This document shows, in pieces, positions 24,561 through 36,800 of a DNA stretch of 64,000 bases. Under the pieces are notes generated by a model. It saw only the letters and a program-made list of their open reading frames with translations. It did not search any database and was not told where the DNA came from. The translations under genes and the position numbers were made by a program. Positions within the stretch are counted from its first letter, which is position 1. The number at the start of each line of letters is the position of its first letter. This stretch comes from Oryzias latipes (taxonomy: Eukaryota > Chordata > Actinopteri > Beloniformes > Adrianichthyidae). The stretch spans positions 29,086,434 through 29,150,433 of the forward strand of contig NC_019859.2 of NCBI RefSeq assembly GCF_002234675.1, written 5' to 3'.

Positions 24561-24893
24561 GACTCTCAGGTCACTTTGACAGTCCTGCCTCCTCCTCCTC
24601 CTCCTCCTCCTCTTCCTCCTCCCTCCTCCCTCCACTCTCCTCCCACCTGAGCAGTAATCTGCAGGGCTGATGAGGGCAGAGCAGATTTCTCCTCACTCAC
24701 TGCGTTTCCCCTCTGCAGCTGAGAGAAGCAGATCCTTTGTGTTGACGTTTTGAGCCTGCGCTCTCTCTCCTCCGCCTGTGGAGCGCGGGGGTAACAGACG
24801 CTCATGTGAGCAGCCTCAGAGGCAGAGAGGAGAGGCAGGGAGAACGGAGCCCCGCCATCGTTCTGGTCGGATCCTCTCCAGACATGTGAGAAG
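24560..24893 (+). promoter_or_regulatory. ldb1: ldb1 upstream promoter and 5' UTR (long isoform)
   Basis: A (CCT)n polypyrimidine tract at 24,587-24,645 is followed by about 250 bp of moderately GC-rich sequence leading directly to the ATG at 24,894. There is no clear TATA box. The location is inferred from the first coding exon rather than from a core-promoter motif. Confidence 0.45.
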
Positions 24894-27800
24894 ATGTCCG
24901 TGGGCGGCTGCGCGTGTCCCGGTGAGTGCTGCTGCCACGCTTCGACTTTGTCTGGTGCTGATATTTCAGCTGCTGTGGCGTGACTGGAGAAGAGAGGGGT
25001 GGGGGGGATAGTGCCTCAAGGCCCCTGTTTGCAAAGGCTCATGGGAGGTCATATTCTGTGGCGAGCATAGATGCTGGAAAAGGAAGTGTTGTTTGCCTTC
25101 AGCCTGACCTGCATCCTCTGTGAGTTGCTGGACAGAGACCTCTGTTGCTATGGCATCACCATGCCGCCTCTCGCCCTCCTCTTCCCGCTGCTCTGGTGCC
25201 ACTGAGATCTGAGTCTCCCTGCACTGATCCAAGTTAGAAAAGCTTGGCGCCCCCCGAAAGGAGAGCAAAGCGCAGAGACGGTCATGAGCGGGACAGATCT
25301 GTGACCCCAGCGTGGGAACGCCGTTTGTTTGGCTCTGATGTAGTAACGCAGCCGTGGGTCTTCACCATGTCAGTGTTCGTACTCCTCATCCTCTTCAGAG
25401 GAACACGAGGCAGCTTTAGAGTTCTTCGTCTCTGTTAAATCGTCGTATATCTGCTTTAAGTCTCACCTTTCGTTTCCTCCAGTTTCTGGAGACAGAAACT
25501 TGACTTGTGAGGAGTCTAAGCAACAAACACAGCGAAAAAACTCCACATCTTATTCAGAACGTTGTCTCCTGCTGTGCTCAGCCAACCGTACATCATAAAG
25601 GCAGAATGACTTCATGATTTGGGAATGATTAACACTAAATATAAATTCAGAGAATTCTCTATCTGGTAGGATTTTGGATTGCTGCTGTGAAGCGGCAGGA
25701 GTCTAAATCAGTTACCTGGTCTCTTAAAAGTTGGTCTTCTGAGGAGAAGAATTCCATTAGGAGCATGTCTCAATGTTCTCCGTTAGTATAGAATAAGAAT
25801 CATCTGCAGGACTTACCAGCTTGAAAAAAAGCAAAACAAAGAAACTCAGTCTTTGTTTTAAGCATCTGCGTTTGTTTTCCACATCAGAATGTTCTTAAAT
25901 GATGGAAGGTATGTTTAAAAAAGTCACAGAAATCTGGATATTTTGCTCTTCTGAGATTGAAATAGTCATTTCAGTCGATAAAGTTTTACAGATTTTTTTG
26001 TGGTGCATTTGGGAAAAACATCTAAACCCGTTTTCTTGTTATAAATACATTTTATTAGATTCTGTGGGGTGGGGGCTCTGTCACTAAGTTTATGAAGCCA
26101 GACAGTTCAAAGAAGCGGTGATCCACTGCTAGACGTGTCATCATGACGCTGAAGATTCACCCTGTGGGTATCTCTGTGGACGCCCCCGTCCCTCACACAG
26201 ACCCAGTGGGCTCCTGCTGCCGCCTCACCCCCCCAGAAACCTCAGTGCATTTGCTGTGCAGCTCCAGTCAGCAGCGCCGACAGGTGAAGCTTCCGACTGA
26301 ACAGCTGTTTCTAGAAAACAGACAACTTTCTCTTGAAAAAGCGTGTGACTGCGCAGTTGAAAGGCAGGCAACGCATGCGCTTTGCGCATCCGTCTGCGCC
26401 TGCATCTGTTTTTGTTTTGTGTGCCGCCACCCCAGCCGCTGTGGAGGAGGCGGTAGTGTGGGTTCAGAACCGGGCCTGAACCGTCCTGCGGTCAGATTGC
26501 ATACTTATCAGCGTGCTCATGGAAATTTCCAAAAAACGCCACATGTCTGCACCCTGGAGCGCTCCGCTCTGACACGTTTGTTTTGCTCCTTATCTCCTTT
26601 TCTCTCCACGTTTCACTTGCATGAGGGAGACTTTGGAGCTTCAGAGAAACGCTGGTTTCTGGAGGAAATCCTCCAGCTGAAGAGCTCACAAGCGTTCAGG
26701 CAGGAACCTCCTGGTGAAGTTCAGTGTGCATCGCTCAGGTGAACGCTCCATAGAAGAACCAATCAAGTCCCTTCTCTTTCAGATGACCCCCCTCCCCCCC
26801 CCGCCCCCCGTCAAGGTTTCTGTGGAAGGATGATAGAATCTGTCTGTAGGTTCTCGTGTTCTCCTTGTTTACATTCCAAAGCCGTGTTCAAACCCAAAGG
26901 CGGCGCCCCCTTCTTGTGTGGGCTCAAGCGTCGTGGTTCTGAGTTTGTGAGGGGGGGGTCAGCTCACACACGACATGTGCCCCCACATGTAGAGGCCAAA
27001 AACACATGAATAATTCCACAAAACGAGCTTGTTGCTGCTTGTTTTCAACATGGAGGTCAGTCAGATGCTACGCTGACCCCCCAGGTCTGACGGTACCACC
27101 CTCCTCTACCCTTTGCCTCTGACACCCCCTCACCCCACCCCTGATTTCAGGTCTGCACTTCATTTAACTCCGCAGCGCGTACACCTCCCTCCCTCTGTGG
27201 CTCCAACTCTCCTGATTGCTAGCGTATGTTGGCTGGCAGAAAGTGTGTGTGTGTGGGGAGGGGGCGAGAGAGGGTTGGGGGGGGCCGTGCCCTCTCATGC
27301 AGAGAGTCACATGGAGTCCCTGATTGGAGGAAAATGAGTAAAGACTGCAGTCTGGCTGAAAAGGCAGCAGACAAAAATGCACAAAGGCTGAGCTGTTTGG
27401 AGACCAGCTTCTCAACCGGGGGGGGGGGTGTTATGATGTTCAAGGGGGGGGGGGGGGGGGGGCTAAGGAAAGATGTGGATTAAGAGAGGAAAAGACAGAG
27501 AAAGGAAGAGGGCTAACGGAGAATTAAAGGATGGAGGGAGAAGGGGGGGTGGTTGTAATGGTGATGGTGGGGGGGTCGACAGTGAGCAGAAGAGCCAAGA
27601 AAAAGAGGAGGGGGGGGTGAGCACTGTAAGAGAGGGAGGGCGTCAGAGTGGGTGAGACAGGGAGGAAGAGATCAGACTGTTACTGTGTTTTCTGCGAGGC
27701 TGAGCGCTGACGTGATTGGCTGGGGGGCGCGAGGGGAGGGAGGGGGGGTCTGAGATCAGAGACTGACAAAATGGCTTCCAGAGAACAGAGACGCATCATC

Positions 27801-30800
27801 ATCATCATCCTGCTCACACAACTGACGGCTGCTACACACACACGTGCACACCCACAGGTAAAAACACACACATAGGTGCACACGCGTACAAACACCCACT
27901 CACATGGAAAAATGCATTTAAAACTACAAGCCTGTCCAAACATACATGAGCAAACACACACAAAAACATGTGTAAACACATGCATGTCTACTCACACACG
28001 TACAAACTCATGCATATTTACGTGTGCAGACATACGCAAACATGTGCAAACCCACACAAAACAATACACACTAATGTTTAAGCACATGAATGTAAGTGCA
28101 AATACACAAGCATGTGCCAACACACATACCTGCAAACATGCACACACGCACGTGTATAAAAACATCTGGTCCCACATCAGTATTGTTAGTAGTTCATTAC
28201 AAGAGTAAACAGTGACAGAAACATATTACTGTTGCTTGTCATAAAGTAATTAAAGGCTGTTCTAATGAATTTTGAATTTGACTCTTTACAATTTCCGTCC
28301 GTTCAGACTGTGATTGAATCAAAGCAGAGACATGAGGAGTTTACAGAAGAAAAATGCCAGAAACAAACCTTTCAAGACGATCACTTTTTAAATAATAATA
28401 ATAATACTAGACTGAAAAAACAGCCAATAAATGAAGGGAAACGGCAGAACAAGTGAGTTTTCAGGTCCATGTTGGAGTTTGGACTGGAGTTGCTCTTTTA
28501 AAGCTTTGGGCTGAGGGAATTCTGTCTTAGGGGGCAGAGTGGCTTAAACGCTGTGAGCAGGAACGGCGGTGTGGATGAGGTCAGAGAGGTCAGGGGGCGT
28601 TAGCTTTGGAAGATGGCTTTGAAATAAACAGGACTGGCGAAGAGCAGTCTGGGAATGTTCAGGAGAACGACGGTCCTGGGACAGTTGGATGTGTCCTGTT
28701 GGAGCGTTTTGAGAGGAACCACATACAGCAGTGACATGCAGTGAAGCCACATGACTGTGAACTAAAATAGCAGCAGCGTGGGGTGTGAGGGACACGCGTT
28801 AATGTTTAAAAGATTAAAGCATGCTGATCGAGGGATGCTATTTATATGGGAGGTGAAACCGAGCGCCGTCAAGGACAACATTGAGTCTGTTCATCTGGGG
28901 GCCAATGAAAAGTGTGAGATTTAATGCAGAGCTGCAGCATTTTGTTTTTATTTCACAACATTGTAAGAGGAACAGCATTTCATTTCAATGGGTAGTTGAA
29001 AAGGATGTGGGAAAAGGGGATAGGAGGAGATGTGAAGCTGGGTGTCAGATAAGGCTTAAAGGGAGGATTTAGTTGATGAATGATGGAGACCCCAGGACAG
29101 AACCGAGAGGCACACCTGAGCTGACCAAGAGAGGAAATGATGGGAAGAAGGGCTGCACCACCTTGATAGACCTTCTTTTGGGATCCACAGAGGTCAGCAC
29201 TCTCGCCTCACAACAAAGAGGCCCTGGTTTGAATCTCGGCTGGGACCTTTCTGTGTGGAGCTTGCATGTTCTACCCGTGCGTGCGCAGGTTTGCTTTGGG
29301 CACTCCAACAACACGCTTCATGGGATAAACGTTTTTCTTAACTGTGTGATTGTGTAGGTGCGTGTGGGATTGACCGTGAGCCCTGCAACAGGCTGGCGAC
29401 CTGTTCAGGGTGTGTACTCGCCTGTGTGTACTCGCCTGTGACCCCGAAAGGGATATAACGGCTCAAGAAAATGGGTGGAAGGAAAATCTGTGCAGTCAAC
29501 CCAGTTTAAGCCAGATGAAACGTCTGTTGGGATCCACAGACCAAAACCCTTAAATGTCATGTGTTTATGTCACCGGGCCAACCGCTGTCCTGCAGTTCTG
29601 GGCGAGTTGGAGTATTTTTGAGCTGCTTCATTTTAGTTTGTGATGTACAGGAATCACAAAGAGATAAGTCAAAGGAAAAGCAAGAGCAGAGGAACATTTA
29701 TCCTTCTGAGACACAAGAGGAGGATTACTTCTAAAACACATAGAGAGTACTGTGGGATATATTACAGTTTAGATGTAACTTACACAACAATGTGACACAC
29801 AGACGTATGGAGGAGGAAGAGGATGACCTGTTGGTTGGTAGCTGAGATGAAGGGTCACGACCCGCATCTTCATAGGGATCCAGGCTTTACTGAGCAGTTT
29901 CTCAGATAAAGCAGAGTTGGCGTGTCATGTGACTCGTCACGTGATTTATCAACTTCCTGTTGTGTTGATGTGGTCAGTCCTGGGTTCAGCTGCCAGAGAC
30001 AGTCGAGCAGGGAGAGCCCGCATGGGGAAAGGGGACATAAACAAAGGCACTGACTCCCTGTGACCAGCAGAGGGCGCCGCTGTCACAGAGGTCAGCTGCA
30101 CAGCATCAACCCACACATTTACCCAGAGAGTCCACTCAAATGAACTCATCACACCTGGAATAAGACATGATAACTGGACAGGTAACATTTCATGATGGTT
30201 CAGTTCAGTTATTTTACACATCCCACTTTATTGAGAGAGTGTTCTCAGATTAAAAGTGAAACACATTTGATCCCAGATTTGACCCTTTAGTCACTGCTTC
30301 TAATGAGACCTTTTTACCTGAAATACAAGCATTTTCTTGGTGAGTTCTTGAATGGATGGAGAGGTCCTGTCTGTCAGGATGGTTTTGATGAAAAACACAT
30401 TTTCATGACAGACTTGAGGCTTTCACTTTACTGTGATGCATTTTGATTTAAATGAACAAAGGCAGAGGAAAGAATCTCCGCCTTTAAAAGTGTCTGCTGT
30501 TCCCTGACAGAAAGAAAGTTTGAGTTTAAAGAACATTTGAAGTGGAACTGCTATTTAGAACCTGGGTTCCTCCTGGTCAGTTCTGAGTCACTCATGTCTG
30601 GAACAAGAAATAGAAAATAATTCTCCAGCTGCTCTCCAAAAAGTATCAAACTACCACGAGTCTAACATTTAGAGAGTTTTTTTCCTTGTTCCACAGTCTG
30701 AGAAAAAAGCTTTCCTTCCTTCTGTGTTAAAGTTAGTTTGAGTGGAAATGAGGTTTGGGGTTTCTGCAGTACAGATGTTTTCTGATGACAGTTGTGGTGT

Positions 30801-33800
30801 GAGTCTCAGTAAGCAGCTGGTTTGAATTCACCTGTGATGTGCTTACTGGAGAAGACCCCATCACAGAGCATAAACACAAAACCGCTTTGGAGTCTTTATT
30901 GTTTCAGATGTTTGCCAAAACTCTGCCGTTTCTGCTCGGACACGATCTACTAAAGTTCAACTCACAGCTGTGACAGGAACATCCGCTCCTCCTCAGAAGG
31001 TCAAAGGGGAAGTGACCGGGGTCACAGGCCTGTCTTTGTCCAGCAGGGGTGTTCCCTCGGTTTGAGCAGCAGCTCTCACCCTAACATGTTTCTTCAAACA
31101 GACGCCAGCAGATCTGCTGATTTCACCTCAACAGTGGAGAAATATCTGAAGATCCCAGCCAGGAAACTGGAAAAAAGCCTTTCACAGCTTGGGAGAGGCA
31201 GACAATATGCAGTATTCATCAGGAGGGAACTTCACAGACGTCCACAGCACCTCCCTGTGGAGCCTCCGGGCACAAACGGCAGACTAAAGCCGCCCCAGAG
31301 TCAGAGAGCAGATATCAGAGCCGCAGACGCACCAGCGTTCAGGACGGTTCTGTGAATGCACGGATGAGGGGAAACCTGCTGCAATTCAAACCCACCACTG
31401 ACTCACAACACCACCGAGCTTCCAGTCTGCTCCTGGTTCAACGTTTAAAACACTTGGTGACAGCTCTGAGATCATGAGGAGACCTTGACCTGAAAGGAGT
31501 TTGAATTGTTCAGATTTGTTGCAAAGTGAATGTTTTCTGTTTTTCAAACATTTTTCCCCAAAGAGAGTATTTTAGTGATACATGTCAGGTCTTTATGTCT
31601 TCCACTGAGTGTGAGAAGTTAAAAAGTAAAGCTCTCAATAGTAAATAAGAGAGCTTCCTACCAGAAAAATCCCCAAATCCTGCAGGAAAAAAAAAAGATA
31701 TAATCAAGAAAGCAGAGGCATAAAAATAATAATTTGCTCTGAGGAAAATTTTGCAGATTTTTGCACACAGAGGGAAATTTCACTGAAAACCAACTTTGAT
31801 GTTTCAGTTTGTAAACTACAGGCAGAAGAAAAGTTTTAGGATGGAAACTTTAATCCAGCGTCTGTCTTTAATGGCTCACAAATGTGTTGAAATGCTGCCG
31901 TTTTGTCTGATTTGGAATCACAAAATGATCCTGGAGCTCTAAACAGCTCAGCTAAAAGAACTGTTCTGATCTCACTGGGAGGTTTTTGAGCTCGATGCTG
32001 GATTTTTCTTTATTTTGGTGCAACTTCCGTCCATTTTCCTTCAGTTAAAGGAACAGCTTCTTTGTTGTGAGACGGAGGTGCAGATGCCTCTGAGTGGACC
32101 AATCATCAGCAGGAAGCGTCACCTTGGTTCTTCCAAATGTATGTAGTAACTACATGTATGATGAACCAGCGCATGTCAGGACGGGGGGTGGGGGCTGACG
32201 TGTGCGGGCCAAGGCGCTGGCGTGTTCAAAGTGCTCCAAAGTGGGGAGCGGCATGCTGTTTGGGAAGAGAACAGGTCTGTCAGGGAGGGGCTTGTTTCAT
32301 TTCCTTTGGGAAAAAGCGGAAAAAACAACCTGATGGCTGCTGGGATCAGTGGAGTCGGGCCGCCTGACGGCGTGAGGCTGTGGGGGGGCGGCTGTTATCA
32401 GAGCCCTGGCAGATGCATGTGCCCTTCACCTTCCTGTTGACGAGTAAGTGGAAGTGGCACGTTGCACACATTTGCACATGTGCATGAGAGCACGAGCACA
32501 CACATCGCTTGCTGGAACGTGCACACGTACTGTAAGCACACACCCCCCCCCCCCAGCCCTACAGTCTGGACTTGGGAGATATGACAGAAAGGGAGAGGCA
32601 CAAAAACTAGGCGCCTCAGTGCCTCCCTGTGAAAGTGCATTTGTAGGTGTCAGAATGGCGATGTCAGAGCAGCTGGAATCTGGGGAGGGTAAGTCTTCCC
32701 GCCTGACCTACTCCTCTTTGTGCCTGTCTCTGCTGGCTGAGGGTCCTCAAGAGGAAAATGGGCTTTCTTTTCAGTTCTCTCTATGGTTCCGACCTGCTGT
32801 AATGTCGTTTTAATGCTGTGGTCAAAGCCGTGCTTAGGCGGGAGATCAGAGAGCAGAACTCCTCTGAGGTTCTGCAGCAGCAACCTCCAAACACCTGACA
32901 GACAGGCTGCAGCTGCAAACCTGCAGCTGAACAAGGAGGAAGGACAGCGACCAGTGTGTGCGTGTTTGTAATTGTGTTCACGTGGGTGTTCATGTGTGTT
33001 CACTTGTGTTTGACCCCTTGTGAGTTTATGTTCATGTGTGTTTAAAAATGTTTGTGATCATGAGTGTGTAACTGTTAATCTCTGTGAGTTTGTGTGTGTG
33101 TTCTTGTGTGTGGATGTTTATGTCCATGTGTGTTAGTGTGTGTTCTTGTGTGTGTTTAAATGTTTGTGTGTATATATGTTCATGTGTGCGTGTGTTCATG
33201 TATGTTCGTGTGTGGTGTTGTGCTCCTATGTGTTTATGTTTGTGAGTGTATTTGGTGTGCTTGGGTATGTGTGTGTGTGCATGTTTATGTCCATGTGTGT
33301 TCTTGTGTGTGTTTAAATGTTTGTGTGTATGTGTGTGTGTTCTTGTATGTGTCATGTGTGGATGTTCTTGTGTGTGATCGGGTGTGTATTTGTGTGTGAA
33401 CACACGCAAGAACATGCAAACATTCACACATGAACAGACACAAGAACACACCCACATGAACACAGGCAAGAACACACACATATTCTTGCATGTATTCATG
33501 TGTGTGTGTGTGTGTGTTCTTGGATGTGTGTGTGTGTGTGTATTTTCCTGTGTGTGTGTGTGTGTCTCCGTGCTCTGGAGGCTGGTTGAAGATAAGGTCT
33601 GGTTTACGCCGTGAGAGTGAAAGACACGCGGTTTTCGAGCCCCTTCAAGCCTTTTCCCAACACCCTTCTCACCAACTCACACTCACACTCGCACACACAC
33701 ACACACACACATCAGTGTGCACACTCAGAGGATTAATCCCGTCATGTACCATTTCAATGGGTGAGCTTTGGAGACACACATACACACAGGATTAACTCTT

Positions 33801-36800
33801 GTGTGTCCATTTCCATGGATGTTTTTTAGCCCCTCTCTGCTCGTGTCAGCGTTGACTGCTCGTGTTGCCATGGTGACGGGGGCCAGTGAATGTAAGATAG
33901 GCAAATCCACATAAGTCACCCACAACAGACACTCTAAGCTACTATTGACTACACCTCCCCCTGGTGCTAGACACACAAAGATGCTGCTAAAGGCCTGACA
34001 GAACACTGAGCTGTGAAGGAGCAAAGGAAGGAGAAGAAACACAAACATCACAGAGCAGCTTTATCCTGTCAGACACCAGCCTTTGGGTCTCAAACATCAG
34101 TGTCTGCAGATGACTACAGTCCATTAGAGGTCTACATTCTCCTGATTCAAAGCTAAATAAGGCTTGCTTTGGTCAGGGCTGGTTGGGGGACGGGGGGGGG
34201 GGGGGGGTCCAGCTGGTTTCTGCTTTCGCATCCATGAAAGGTGTGGGAGGAGCTGAGAGCTGGGCAGTAATGCTACACACCTTTGCAGGTTGATTGGACA
34301 GCTATAAAGTTCACCTGTACAGGGATTTCTTGTGTTTTTCTCCTCATCGCCTTGTCATTCGCAGTCATTACTGGTCACCTGGATCAGGTGTGTTCAATCT
34401 GTCCGAAACCATGCACACTCACTCCAGCTAATCAGCAATTATTAAGCAGGGTTTGCAACAAAACAAGCGGGGCAGTAGCTCACGAGGAACAGGGTTGGAG
34501 AGACCCACACTAAACCAACAACATGAGAACATGTTTCTGGAGAGGTGAAGCGTCCAAGTATGGCCAGGACAGCATCAGGCAGCTATTCTCAATTCTTCAA
34601 ACGTACACTCATCAAGCGAGGCTGGCAGTATGAAACACTGGACCCTCTGATCTAATGAATTAAAACGGTTTAAAATCATGAAAACTGCTGCATGGTCTCT
34701 ACTGGGACAGTTGGGGGCTTGTCCGGGTTAAAGTTGGCTTTGAATTGGTAAAGTTTCTTTTTTTTCTTCTCTTGTTGCTGTGAAACCAACATGGCAGGCT
34801 GTTGCATGTTATTCTACCTCTTACTTCAGGTCTCTTGGTGATTGTTTTTTTTTCTCTACAGGTTGAGGTTTTATACCAGTGACTTTTGACGAAATGGCAG
34901 TTTTCCTTGTCAGGAGTATTCCTGCTTTTGAAAGTGGATTTGTGATGTTGTTGCCGTAGATGTGCATTAGCATATGAATTAAGAGTAAGCGCGAAATTTG
35001 AGGGGTCGCTGTCTTTTATTTAGTCTGAGGGTTAGGGTTCAGATCAAACAGATTTGGAGTTATGCAACAAAGAAAAGGGTTGGCATCATCAATCTGATCA
35101 TCTCCAAACTGGAACATTGCTAAAGTTTGGAGAGATATTCTCTGCAGAAAGTCACTTCTCTGCGCACGAGGCGGCCAAAGTTGCAGGTTAGCATCCATCA
35201 GGTGCTCAGCATCCACTGCAACTGACTTAACCGTGATTTCTGTCTCTCTGGACAGAATGACATGAAATTAAGCCACGATGACAGGTTTCCTTTAGCTCAG
35301 GATCAGATGATGCTGGAAAAACATCCATCAGGTCCTCTGTCTCTTTTTAGACACTTTAAAGTCCTTCATCGTCGTCAGCTTGTCCAAAACTCTGCAGCAA
35401 GGATTTTAACAGGAACCAATAAACGGACACGCATCACTCTGTCTGTGTCTGCTTTACATTGGTTACCTTTTAAAATTTCAAATTGATTTTAAAATTCTAC
35501 TTTTAGTTTTCATAGCCTTGCATGGTCGAGCTCCGATGTACACATCTGACCTTTTAACCCCATACTCTTCGGCCCGATCCTTGAGGTCTTCCAACCAAAA
35601 TCTTTTCAGCGTTCCAAAAACCTGCTTTAAGACAAGATATGTCTCATTTGAAGCCGTTGCTCCTCGTCTTTGGAACTCCCGCCCATTGTCGTTGCGTCAG
35701 ATTGACTCAGTTGAGTGTTCCAAATCTCAGTTTCAGTCGTTTTCATTCGGTTATAGCTTGTAGTTGATCTTAGTCCTTGGTTTAATTATTATTATTGTAT
35801 TTTATTACCTCTCTGTGTTTTGATTTGATTTTATGCTCCTTTTGTAAAGCACTTTGTGATTCTTTCTGGGGAAAAGTGCTTTATGAATAAAGATGTTCTA
35901 TTCATCTGCTCTAAAAATGTTCAGCTCCTTCAGGCGAGTCCTTGGCTTGTTCTCAGCTGTTTTATGCTCCATGACATCAAACAGGAGAGACCTCGAATCC
36001 TCTTTCAGAGCGGATAACTTCAGCAAACGTTCAGCTAAAAGATTAATCAGAGATCTGCTGCTCTTTGAGACGTGTCGCTCTGTTTGGAAATGTTTCGTTG
36101 GGGGATTTCTGGAGTGCATTTACCTTCCATCATTGATTTGTTTACAGTAAAATAGTGTCCCTTCAACAACTAGGTTACCTTGAGAGTTCAATCTTTTACC
36201 TCTGGGTCAAACGTCAGCATTATCTTTGCTTTCTTCTGGCTTTGTGGTTGAAGTGCACTCAGAACGGTGGAAGAGCGGCAGCTCGCTCTTTTCTATTCCA
36301 ACTTTGGCCATATGGATGAGATCTGTGCGGCTCTGATCTGAATATCTGATTATAAATGGAGGCGATTTAAGAAGCTTTGGAGCCCTGAGGGATTCTCCTT
36401 TTGGCTTAGCGTGCTGTTTGTGTGTGTGTTTATGTGCATGCATGGCGGAGGAGACCCGATCTTCACGCGTCCACCTCGGAGACGGTTTAGTGTTCAAACA
36501 GGCAGATCACTGCAAACACGCTTTCTTTCAAAGTGGATGGGAATCAGCTTCAGGTCCCTGGAGGAGCCTGCAGCTCCCAAACTAAGAGGGATGTTTGCAG
36601 GACAGATGTGTCCAAACTTGGTAAAGAAGGATGATCTGTGCACACATTTCCAGTCAGCTGCATTAGGACAATCTTCATCTGTGTCAGTTACAAAGCAGGG
36701 ATGAGATGGAGGGAGGAGGAAGGGAAAATGCTTACCAGACAACCTTTATGTGCAGTTGTGCATTAGCGGGGGGAGGAGGAGGAGGGCGCTTGGCGGAGCT

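Noticed and set aside
26143-26742. 199-codon + ORF in ldb1 intron 1
   Set aside because: No recognisable domain, Cys/Ser/Leu-rich mixture, no splice or poly(A) context; likely chance in GC-rich sequence.
33032-33499. 155-codon minus ORF full of His/Thr
   Set aside because: It is a translation of the GT/AC simple repeat in ldb1 intron 1; no domain and strongly biased composition.
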